Both the position numbers and the translations under genes were made by a program. From assembly GCA_037043235.1 (NCBI GenBank), contig JAWRVZ010000244.1:248001-312000 (forward strand): DNA of 64,000 bases, written 5' to 3'. This DNA is from Rhodeus uyekii (taxonomy: Eukaryota; Chordata; Actinopteri; Cypriniformes; Acheilognathidae). How positions within the stretch are numbered: the first letter of the stretch is position 1; every line of letters starts with the position of its first letter. Below, piece after piece: positions 23,301 through 32,824 of the stretch. The notes beneath the pieces were generated by a model. That model was not told the origin of the DNA. It ran no database searches and saw nothing but the letters and a program-made list of their open reading frames with translations.

Positions 23301-23554
23301 AATATAATTAAAGGTGTGTATTAAGAATCGAAGGTGTTTTTTATTCTATACTGGTAAATCTCTGCTGTTAGTTGGTGCACATATGCCTTTTGTTGTTAGA
23401 AAACATATACAGTGTATGTATATTTTTATAGCATGCCGATCGCTTCATCAAATAAATCACCATATTGGCTGTTGTTATCTCCATCATTGGTTATCTCGAC
23501 GCTTTTTTGCAACCCCCGAGGCTGTCGAGATAACCGTATTCCACTGGATTAAGT

Positions 23555-23762
23555 TAAGGGTCCAAATCATTTTGTCAAGCCCATTTTTGGAGTTTTGTAT
23601 AAAATTAGCTTTTTTTTTCGTCCTTTTTTTCCCACCCAATACACACAAAGGGAATAAACATATGTATAGCAAAACATGTGTTAATGCAATACTTTTCTAT
23701 GAGCAATGTTTGGGTATTTCAATTTCAGGGGTGCCAACAATTTTGGTTATGACTTTACAGTG
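23555..23762 (+). mobile_element. Tc1-type element fragment (one end)
   Basis: Contains CCAAATCATTTTGTCAAGCC, AGCAAAACATGTGTTAATGC and a terminus GGGTGCCAACAATTTTGG followed by TTATGACTTTACAG, a typical inner-to-outer end of a fish Tc1 family. Only this end is present, and no transposase remains. The external TA has grown into the adjoining (TA)n. Confidence 0.55.
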
Positions 23763-23766
23763 TACA

Positions 23767-23768
<2 letters not shown>

Positions 23769-23819
<51 letters not shown>
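23769..23819. repeat. (TA)n microsatellite
   Basis: About 25 TA units at the end of the Tc1 fragment, the second case in this window of a TA run starting at a TA target site. Confidence 0.95.
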
Positions 23820-23824
<5 letters not shown>

Positions 23825-23929
23825 AAAAACTATTTTTTATTGTATATAAATAAAATAAAGCCTTCTGAACTGTTGAAGATGTAATAGAGACACGGAGGTA
23901 AATTGATGATGTCAGTGCGTGCTTACGCT

Positions 23930-24047
23930 GTCTGTCTCTGTGTTGACGTGGCGTCTCTCTCTCCAGTAGCAGAAGTAATGAGGGACATAGAGGAAACTAG
24001 AGAATGGCCTAATCCCTAAAGTCCAGTGGACCATACTCGTTTCTCAG
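23930..24047 (+). other. Putative 5' noncoding exon of lysmd3
   Basis: A CRE-like TGACGTGG (about 23944) and a mixed sequence end in TTCTCAG with a good donor GTAAAC at 24048. The coding exon of lysmd3 has its acceptor just 6 bp before its ATG, so an upstream noncoding exon is required and this is the best candidate. The 5' limit is uncertain; a TCTCTCCAG acceptor-like site near 23966 could make it an internal exon. Confidence 0.4.
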
Positions 24048-24871
24048 GTAAACCTTACGTAATTGATCAACAAAAGCTTTAATTCGCGCTGTTCTTTTAT
24101 GAACTGAAATCGAGCTAGATAGCAAGTCACCTTTTGTTGATATAAAGCTCGGTTAGCTTCAGTAGCACTAGACCTTTAATTTTACTATTTACTAATTAGG
24201 ATTTCAAGATATTACATTATTAAACTAGTGACATGCTTCGAGGAATTCTTAAAGTATTCTGAATTTTAAGATATTTTTCAGATAGCGATAGTGTAGTTGG
24301 TGTTTTGCGTAGCATTGGCTAAAATATGCTAACCGACTTGCTTAGCTTCTACATGTATAAACCTTATTAAGTGGCATTATTCGATAATCAGTCATTTTGC
24401 ATTTATTGTGGCTAAAAGCTGTTTGTTCAGGTGTCGTTGTTTGTTTCACGAATAAAACATGTATTATCTTGTAAAGTCTTGTTTATTGCTAATAGACGTG
24501 TAGCTGCTAGTTAATTAGCTCTACCTGCGCGAACACTTAAATACATTTCACAGGAGACACTAGTTAATATTTCTAAACTAGAAAAATCCCTAAAATAACG
24601 TGTCAACATAAGCCAAGGCCGAATTTTGTCTTATCAGCAGTGTTATCTGTTGTACATGTCAGAGCACGTTTAGTTTCTTTTGGTAGTTACCAAATATCCA
24701 CCCTGATTGTTCCATACCTGAACTGTTTTTTGTTGCTTCTTTGGTTTTAAAATTTTCCACTGTAAAAGGAATCCAACGACCTCAGAACCATCAAACAAAG
24801 AAAGTTTCAAATCAAAGACTGTTGGCCAACAGTAACATTCATCACCCTTTTATTATTTTTCACAGAGAAAA

Positions 24872-26369
24872 ATGACTGGAAGGAACCAGCACAATGGTTT
24901 CCAGTTTGCAACAACAGTGCAGCAACCCACAGGTAGTTGCATGTCAGGTTTTAGTAACAGCTCGGAGACCGAATACTCGGAGGAGGATGGTGAGACTTTT
25001 GAGCTGCGTTCCAGAGGCAGGGAGAGGCACCGCAGGAGCAGCACGTCTACAGATCGCAAGGGTGATATTGTATATTTGATAAGGGACATAAAAGAAGGAG
25101 ATACACTGATCAGTATTTCTCTGCAATATTTCTGTACGGTAAGTCAGTGTTCCCTTGTTGTGCCTTTGCTTTTTTCTTTCAGTATGTTTATAGTAAGGTC
25201 ACCATTATGACAAATCTTATTAATATAAAAATGTTTTATTGTAAAGTTGGCAAGATGTCTAAATGTTACAGGTATTATTGTGAACAACTCATTTTTATTG
25301 TGAACCTTTTTCATTTTATTTTGATCCTAAAATGTCTTAAGTGGACAATTATTTGATTACGTATGTCTGACTTCTCCAATTATTTAGTTTTATTTTATTT
25401 TTCTTAAATCAGTAAGTCTTCGTCATGCTAAATTCCAGTGTAAAGTCTCAATACAAAAATAATGATATGTGATGCATGGTTTCCACCAAATTCTGATTGG
25501 ATGAGTCACATTAGTTGCTGGTATAAAATTGGTGACATGCAAATTGAGTCCATGTTAACAAGTTTATGGTGCTGCTGTAAACAAAACTCTGCTTCACATT
25601 ACATCCCATAAGACCAAGTTCTTCCTGTTCTGACATGTATAAATGTAAATTAGTCTTACTCCCTAGTAGTTGCCCAAATCTACTGTACTGACACCTCCCT
25701 CTTCCTTTTTGTTCACAGGTTGCAGACATAAAGCGGGCCAACAATCTTCTAACTGAACAGGACTTCTTTGCACTGCGGTCCATAAGGATCCCTGTGAGAA
25801 AGTTCAGCTCATTCACAGAAACTCACAACACCACTCCACACAAAAGCAGCTCACCCTGCAGCACTCGCAGAATCACGGAAATACAGATTTCTGGAGCTTC
25901 CTTGGACTCTTCATCCTCTTCCTCATCTGTGGACAGTGTGGAATGCTTCCTGCAAGAGAAGGATAAGGACATTCAACTCCTCGTCAAGTCATCTGCTCCT
26001 TCCAGGAGCAGCCTGAAAGAGGTGGTGTCCTCGCTGGAGCAGCCGCTGTTGGGAGACTCTGAGCGCAGACCGGCTCACAAGAAAGACCCGTACTATGGGG
26101 CTGACTGGGGAATGAGATGGTGGACTGCAGTGGCCATCATGTTGGTCGTGGGCATTGTTACGCCTGTTTTTTACCTGTTGTACTATGAAGTTTTAATGAA
26201 AGCAGATGTTAGCCACCATACTACCATAGACTCTATCAGGCCTGGACCAACACAGCCAGCCGTGGCTGAGCCTCTTGGGTTACCACGGGCCAATGCTGCC
26301 TCTCACCCGGACTCTCACCTACAGCCTGTTATTGAACAACATTTTGTGAAGCACAAAAAGGAAACATAA
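24872..26369 (+). CDS. lysmd3: LysM and peptidoglycan-binding domain-containing protein 3
   Basis: Spliced CDS join(24872..25138, 25719..26369), 305 aa; human LYSMD3 is about 306. The acceptor TTTCACAG lies just before the ATG, the intron donor is G|GTAAGT and its acceptor is TTCACAG|GTTGC, phase 0. A LysM domain (about residues 65-115, DIVYLIRDIKEGDTLISISL then ADIKRANN) spans the splice junction. A Ser-rich linker follows, then KKDPYYGADWG and one transmembrane helix (about 225-247, WWTAVAIMLVVGIVTPVFYL). The family is a single-pass membrane protein with the LysM region on the N-terminal side, linked in mammals to Golgi integrity and chitin sensing. It converges with polr3g: AATAAA signals lie at 26661, 26722 and 26973. 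Nothing looks broken. Confidence 0.95.
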
Positions 26370-26972
26370 AGGGGCACTTAATCACCAGGGAATTCATTTG
26401 AAGGCAATTTTGGATGGTGTTTTTGAAACCACAATTTAAAAACAGATTTTATTTGAGAGGATCAAGTAATCAAGAAACGATTCCAATCCTGTTAACATAT
26501 TTCCTTGATGCATTTTGCACAGTTGGATACTGGTTTTGTGGTTTGTGTGTCACTCACGAGCCAGTGTATTGCTCTGTACCTCGATTAAGCTCATAGTTTG
26601 CCTGGACGGCAAACGGATGATGCATTAAGACATTTGCTGCCACTGTCTGGTTGTCAGGGAAATAAACACATTAATTTATTTTAGGAATGTAGTATCCAGA
26701 TTCAGTACTGCAAGTTATGCTAATAAAGTTGCTGGTTTTAATTTTTGAGCTTTGCTTGTAAAGAGAAACAAAACTTAAATGGAGCCATAATGGCTTCCTG
26801 GTTTTCTTCTGAATCTAACAAGAGTACAGGGATGATTTGTAAAATATTCTTGCATATGCTCAATTCCATTCAAGTAGCAGAGATGTAAACATTTCTATGA
26901 AACATGGAGTTCAATTAATTTACTTTTGAACAGTACGTGCCTTCATCCTGTAGACTGTAGATGCAGGTTGAA

Positions 26973-26978
26973 AATAAA
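26973..26978 (+). terminator. lysmd3: lysmd3 poly(A) signal (distal)
   Basis: AATAAA about 600 bp after the stop codon. Two nearer copies lie at 26661 and 26722, so alternative 3' ends are possible. The opposing polr3g signal (TTTATT at 27024-27029) lies only about 50 bp beyond. Confidence 0.5.
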
Positions 26979-27023
26979 GGAATTATATTTTAGTATCTGG
27001 ATCTCCTAATTATTTTTAGCATT

Positions 27024-27029
27024 TTTATT
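27024..27029 (-). terminator. polr3g: polr3g poly(A) signal
   Basis: AATAAA on the minus strand about 155 bp after the polr3g stop. The 3' UTR therefore comes within about 50 bp of the distal lysmd3 signal. Confidence 0.5.
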
Positions 27030-27181
27030 TCATCATTTGGCATGATAGTTTTGGTGAGTACATTTATAAAACACTACTCTTGGAAGACATCAAGTGTATA
27101 AACTAAATAACGCGTGTGTGCGCATTGATTCACTTTCGTTCTCTGTATTATGATTTAATACATTTTAATGAGTGATCGCTT

Positions 27182-28468
27182 TTAGTATGTGGCTTCATCC
27201 ATGTTGTCATCACTTCCTCCTCCGTAATCATCACCATCTTCAAAGTAGCTTGCTATGTAGTCGTTTTCCTGTGGGAGGAAAAAAAAAAATCAGTCCAACC
27301 ATTGAGTGCAACTGTATCTGTTTGCAGTGAAACAAGATAAAAATCGTGAATAGTGCAGCAGTTTATTGTTATAAATTTAGCATGTACTCACATCCAGTTT
27401 ATTCAGCACTTCCTTCTTGTCTATAATTGAGATCTTTGCGGATTTCTTATCTGTACATATTCAAGTTGTTCACATGTCATTCAAAAACCTCTGTTTATTT
27501 AAAGAGGAATTCTGCATTTCTTGAAATTACCTTTTTTCTTTTTAATTATCTTCTTCTGCGGCTTCAGCTCCTTCGGAAGACGGTTCCAATCTACAAATCA
27601 AGCCTATAGTTTACCAGTATCTGAAATCAACCCAATTAAATTATACTCAAATGTGATTTCAACAATACCTGGCGTCCATTCACTATCTTCAATTTTTTTT
27701 ATTTCTTTTATGTATTTTTCCTTGTACCTCTCCACATCTGTGAATTATACTGGTGAGTAGACCGCAATGGCAAACACTTTAAAACAATAGATACAATTAA
27801 ATTAACGTCTAAACATTTTGGACGTTTCTTACTTGAATGAACATGGATAAAATAACCCTAATCAGTACTAGTATTTCACTTAAACTTAGAATTAAATAGA
27901 TTTTAAATACATCTTAAGGCCAGTAATAAAACACAATATTGCCCTCAGTGCTCATATACTTTTACAATATGATTATCTCAGAAATCATTAGACACCTAGT
28001 AGGAAGCATTAGGTATTATATGTTACTAAAATTAAATAAAGGCTACCACTCACCTCCCTTTCCTGTGTGGGATTTTATGTTAAAAGGGAGTTCTTTCATT
28101 CGTCCTCTCATCTCTTGTTTCAAAGCTCTCATGTAGTCTTCATCTTCTCCATCTTTCAAAGGCCCTGGTTTATATTCAGTTGTCTGTATAAGATACAATT
28201 ATATCATAGGTAGTGTAATAATGCATGTCTCTAAAACTGAACTACAAAAAAAGCTAAAGCCAGGACTAAATGATCTAATCTTACTGTAGCACATTTTAAA
28301 GTTCAGTGGAAAACGATAACAATTTAAGAAGAAAACAAAAGGTTGAGAATAACTCACTGGGAACAGTGGAGTTGGCCCTTTCTGGGCTTCAGGCATGGAC
28401 CCTCTAGTGAGGCCCAGAGACTCAACGTTGAAGGTGAATGCTGCTATTCCTCTGCCCTTTCCTGCCAT
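27182..28468 (-). CDS. polr3g: RNA polymerase III subunit RPC7
   Basis: Six coding exons on the minus strand: 28468-28358, 28183-28054, 27737-27669, 27590-27531, 27450-27392, 27268-27182. All introns have GT-AG ends and phases that join in frame. The product is 171 aa. It starts MAGKGRGIAAFTFNVESLGL and ends in SDDNMDEATY, both strongly conserved in vertebrate POLR3G; the middle DWNRLPKELKPQKK also matches. RPC7 belongs to the RPC3-RPC6-RPC7 heterotrimer that helps Pol III open promoters of tRNA, 5S and U6 genes in the nucleus. Human POLR3G is about 223 aa; the roughly 50-residue Glu/Asp-rich linker expected between exons 5 and 6 is absent, and the 123-bp intron there holds no substitute. Introns are very short (78-316 bp). 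The ATG has a good context (AAAATGG). Confidence 0.93.
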
Positions 28469-28551
28469 TTTGGAGTCTAATATTCCTAAACTTGTTTGGA
28501 TGAATGAAGATCGGGTGAATTATTGGGCAAAAACCCAAAAAAACTATTTAA

Positions 28552-28582
28552 CACGTGGGTCACGTGACACGCAAGAACCAAT
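28552..28582 (-). promoter_or_regulatory. polr3g: polr3g proximal promoter: paired E-boxes and CCAAT
   Basis: Two CACGTG E-boxes lie 3 bp apart (28552-28557, 28561-28566). The second is embedded in the perfect palindrome GTCACGTGAC (28559-28568). A CCAAT box follows at 28578-28582. They are 84-115 bp upstream of the polr3g start codon. E-boxes bind MYC/MAX, USF or TFE3/TFEB-class factors, and mammalian POLR3G is reported as a growth- and MYC-responsive subunit. Binding here is inference. Confidence 0.55.
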
Positions 28583-29067
28583 GGCGTTCGGCGTCAATGC
28601 AGTTCAACCTAAAACGCTCCATTTTTAATTGAACGCCATCGCTACTGACGGTTAATAGTAAAATGCGTTAAGAAAACATTACATTTTAAAACCAGCATAC
28701 TTATTTCACAAAGGTATCACATGACTTAAGTAAAGATGGTATATTATCGAACGTATATTATTTATTTTTTTGAGAATAGCATTTAATCAAGATCCACTTT
28801 AATTGTTTGGACAGGTGCTTGTTGGCCTCTCTTTGAAAGAAAGAAAACAACAATGCGTTGAAACAGCCTGCGGGTGAGTAAATGACGACAACATGCACTA
28901 TTTCTTTAAAACTGCACCACTGCAGGAACAATTATTTAAGGGGCAACTGCTTACCTTGTTTTAACGCTTACTTAAACGAATATAAATAAGTGTATGAAAG
29001 CAATTAAAGAGCACTTGCTTTATGTTATGAATATGCATTATTTGGGTGGTGCCTATTTCCGCATTGA

Positions 29068-29120
29068 CCAATAGTGTTTCGACTTTCCTGCACGTCATCT
29101 CATTACGTTCAGTGACGTGC
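29068..29120 (+). promoter_or_regulatory. mblac2: mblac2 proximal promoter: CCAAT and inverted CRE pair
   Basis: CCAAT at 29068-29072, then GCACGTCA (29090-29097) and its exact reverse complement TGACGTGC (29113-29120), with a third ACGT core between them. All lie 130-180 bp before the mblac2 ATG, as expected for a housekeeping-type ATF/CREB-class promoter. The intergenic space shared with polr3g is about 780 bp. Confidence 0.5.
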
Positions 29121-29247
29121 TGCGCTTGCGGAACAGGGTGTCAGCGTCTTTTCTGCGGCTGAAGCAGCTATAGTTAAAACCAAAATTATTTACTACAGCC
29201 ATTAATTTATCCTTATATGCAATAATAACTTCTTGAATGTATTGGGG

Positions 29248-29711
29248 ATGTCTGCGACTGACTGGTACGCGCATAAGTCGCTGGAAAATGGAGTGTTTTG
29301 GATCCAGGAGCGTTTTTATGAATCAGGGAACCGGGCGAATATCTGGCTCATACGCGGGTCCCATCAGGACGTCGTCATAGATACCGGGCTGGGTTTACGG
29401 AGCCTGCCTGAATACATCTATAGTAAAGGGCTGCTAGGGGATGATTCGAAGCGCAAGAATCCGCTGTTAGCCATCGGCACGCATGTGCATTTTGATCATT
29501 CGGGTGGACTGCATCAGTTTCAACAGGTGGGCGTGCACAACGCGGAGGTTGATGCTTTGGCTAATGGTGACAACTTTGAGACCGTGACCTGGCTATCTGA
29601 CCGCGAGATCGTGGAGGATCCAACGCCTGGATGGCGAGCGAGACAGTATAGAGTGAAGGCGGTTACGCCAACCCATATATTACAAGAAGGTGGGATATTA
29701 TACTGTTGTGC

Positions 29712-29781
<70 letters not shown>

Positions 29782-31067
29782 ATAATTTGCATAATTTTTG
29801 TAAATTTTGGTTCATGCCTAATCTATTCCAAAAGACAGTAGTAAAACTGCATTGCATGACTTCATTCTGGGCAACCTTGCTTAATATCTTTGAAGAGCTA
29901 GAGAAAGATCGAAACAAATCAGATCTTGGTAGGTTCACCAGAGACATGTCAGTGGTTGGTGAAAACCAAGCTCACTGTCTAATGTATCTTTACAATTTCC
30001 CTGATGGTGGAGATGCGTCATTATAGTGGACCATTGGCGGAAACCCAGCTGAATTAGAGTAAAGCTCTGAGTAAACCACACATGACCTTCTCCCCATTAT
30101 TCTCAGTGAATGGACCACTGTGTAGTGAGCTGTAATGCATATGAATAGATGTTTGTCAGTGAAAAAATTATTTTTTCACCTCACATTAAGAAAGAAATTG
30201 CACTATGTTAGTGCAGTCAAAATACTTAATAAAATGTGTGTCCAGTAACTGGCTGTAAAAGTTCTGTACAGTAAAGTTTTTTTTGAGCCCCGAATTAGCA
30301 ATGACAAAGAGACCATGCACCTTTAGCCCTTTTTGTAAATGTTGGTGGATGTTTAGAAACAAACTTTATGTAGATATATGTCACTGTGTGTTACTAAATA
30401 CATGCATATTCAATAGACATCCAAATAACACTTATCATGGAAGGGTATTATTCAAACCTTTTAACTCAATATTTTGTGCTTGGACAAGGATGTCTCAGCT
30501 TTAGTAATAATAAACTAATCTTTACTTATTCTTAACGTTTGTGACAAATCCCTCTCTGTTTCATAACTCGTGCAAAAGTCAATACAGCTTCTGCTGTGTC
30601 AGTGCTGCAATGCAGTGATAATATCCAGTTCCCACATTCCACATTTCCTTCTTTTCTTCCTCCTCCTTATGTTCCCAGGCGACGTTATCAACCTTGGGGA
30701 CCGGCAACTTACTGTTCTTCACATGCCGGGCCATTCCAGAGGAAGCATTTGTCTCCATGACAAGGAGAACAAGGTGCTGTTCAGTGGAGACGTGGTCTAC
30801 GATGGTTCCATGATTGATTGGCTTCCCTACAGCAGGATCAGCGACTACATCCGTAGCTGCGAAAGGCTGGTAGAGATGGTCGATAAAGAGGAGATTGACC
30901 TAGTCATGCCTGGCCATTATAACACTTTTGGGAGCAAACGGCTACACCGGTTAGCTTCCAACTACATGGCTAGTGCCGGCGCCTGTCACAGAGCCTCCAC
31001 CTGCGTGGTGAAGTCTATCGCCAGCCTGGCACTTCGAGCCTCCAACTCAAGAAGTGCCTGCCAGTAG
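29248..31067 (+). CDS. mblac2: Metallo-beta-lactamase domain-containing protein 2
   Basis: Spliced CDS join(29248..29689, 30679..31067), 276 aa; human MBLAC2 is about 279. The ATG that gives MSATDWYAHKSLENG matches the family start. The donor is G|GTGGGA and the acceptor CCCAG|GCGAC, phase 1. The metallo-beta-lactamase metal ligands are all present: H79, H81, D83 and H84 in THVHFDHSGG, H166 in MPGHSRGS, D185 in FSGDVV and H227 in PGHYNTFG. The fold hydrolyses thioester or ester bonds with two zinc ions; mammalian MBLAC2 has been reported to act on acyl-CoA and to be S-palmitoylated, with an in-vivo role still poorly settled. It diverges from polr3g. A TCTA microsatellite begins 23 bp after the donor. 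Confidence 0.95.
29713..29781. repeat. (TCTA)n microsatellite in mblac2 intron 1
   Basis: About 17 perfect tetranucleotide units starting 23 bp after the exon 1 donor, inside the 989-bp intron. The rest of the intron contains no other recognised feature except a pyrimidine-rich tract before the acceptor. Confidence 0.95.
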
Positions 31068-31272
31068 TTATGATCCAGACTACTATGCAACAACAAACGG
31101 CATCGCAGACCTCAATATTGAGTGCAGTTTAAACACTGAGCAATACAGTTATGTAATGAAGTACAGTTTGATAATAGTATTTGTGTTGATCATGGTTCAA
31201 AATAATGAGGGAAATATGCTGCAAAATATCTATAAAGCATCAAAAAGAGTGGTAGACATCACCATATTTTAA

Positions 31273-32820
31273 AGGTGCCGTGTGTAATTTTCAACATTAA
31301 AATATGTTCTTCTCTATCCCAGCTTAATCGGTAAAGGCATCTATAAGACTAGTGTAATCATTATGCATACTACATTTTCAGAAGCCCAGTTCATAGTTTT
31401 CAGTCATGTGACTGAGACCTGGAGGGCAAAACATCCACATTATCCTGCATTACAGGCCGCTTAAAAGTTAAAAATATGTGAACAAAATGCTCCTGCTGCA
31501 GTATTTTAATTACTAAAACAGTGGGACATTCTAAAACGTTAAACATAAAAAAAATACTTAAAGTGCTTTAATGTACTAAAATAGTGATATTAAAAGATCT
31601 AATCTGATGATCTGACCTTCTTGATGATACATACTATATACAGATTAATACAAAAATATTAATAAAAAAGCGTTTAATAATTTAGCACTTTCTTAATAAT
31701 GATCTTCTATGGGAAAGCGTTTTAATGAAAAAAAAACTGCTAGCCTGTACATTTATGCATAATCAATAAGGCATATAATGATTTTTTACTTTTAATATCA
31801 CCGCCGCACAACATTAGTACTTAAGCCTGATAAAATGGGCAGGTGGGCAATGGAGGAAAGTCTTTTTTCCCTCCAGGTGTACGTTCCTGCCTACTATTAA
31901 TATAGCAGTGTCCGTCCTTCCCACCCCCTGGTCCCAAACCAGTTAAACGCAATTCCCACCCCACAGGGTCAACTCAGTCACACATTCACCTCTCAAGAAA
32001 AGGTCAAACTTCATGGATTCAGTTCAGAAAAATCAAAGATTGTTCCAGTTGAGACGAGAAGTAATGCTATCTATCAGAATGTGCTACCAATGCTCTCCAC
32101 CTTCATTTAACAATGCTGAAGTATGATATTGACTGAAAATGTGCAAGACTTCTCATTCATTAGCCGCTATAACTAGATGAATAAAGATATGTAAACACTA
32201 ACAGTAAAACTATGCGGCACAGTGATTTATTAATTAATTCTTTAAGTTCAAATAATTTGATGGAGCAATGATTTATGATTAAGTTCAAATATTATTAGAA
32301 ATACCAGTTCAAATAAAAACCAAGGTTAGAGTTGAGTGTTAGTATTTGTTTCAGCGTTGTGTCGTCAGTCAAAACAGTGACTGACAAGACCAGTGAAATC
32401 TCTAGGATTGGTTATTGTTATTTTACATGATTGAGAATGAGATGCATGTTTTACACACATTTTTAAAAAAAATGTATTTGTTGTTTTTTTACATTTCTGT
32501 GTAGTTGTATTTATTTCCAGTTTTATTTTATTTACTTTAGTCCTTCAAGTTAAACTAAATAAAAAGGAAAGATATAGTCTTTTTAAATTTTTCTTTAGTT
32601 GACGCTTGTTCATTTAAGTAACCTATATGTTTCTTTTTGTATGGGTTGTAGTTAACTATAAAAACTTTCCTGTCTTGGGCTCTTAGCTCTTAACCGGTTT
32701 GGGGACGATCACACCCATATGGTGACATTGGCTGGCATGAGTTTGAATGGGACTTATTTTGATTATTTCTGCTACTCCATTTGGGTTACTAGGGGTTCAG
32801 AAATTACACACTGCACCTTT
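31273..32820. mobile_element. 1.55-kb DNA element with AGGTGCMGTGTGTAATTT ends
   Basis: The left end reads AGGTGCCGTGTGTAATTTTC after a TTAA (31269-31272). The right end, on the other strand, reads AAAGGTGCAGTGTGTAATTT, followed by a TTAA (32821-32824). The inverted ends match at 16 of about 18 positions. The TTAA flanks suggest a TTAA-targeting family (piggyBac or Kolobok), but the two ends differ by 2 bp in where they meet the TTAA, so the superfamily is provisional. No transposase was found. It begins 205 bp after the mblac2 stop, so it probably supplies 3' UTR or terminator sequence; an AATAAA lies at 31661. Confidence 0.6.
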
Positions 32821-32824
32821 TTAA

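Noticed and set aside
23484..23500. mir-9-like word (ATTGGTTATCTCGA)
   Set aside because: The mature miR-9 sequence does not match beyond a few bases, and the stem-loop here is a 12-bp arm with a 23-nt spacer, unlike the mir-9 precursor.
29233..29247. mblac2 start at 29233
   Set aside because: That codon is TTG. ATG 29248 gives the conserved MSATDWYAHKS N-terminus.
29690..29841. mblac2 exon 1 continuing through the TCTA repeat
   Set aside because: A good GT donor at 29690 joins in phase to a conserved second exon at 30679. The read-through protein is repeat translation.
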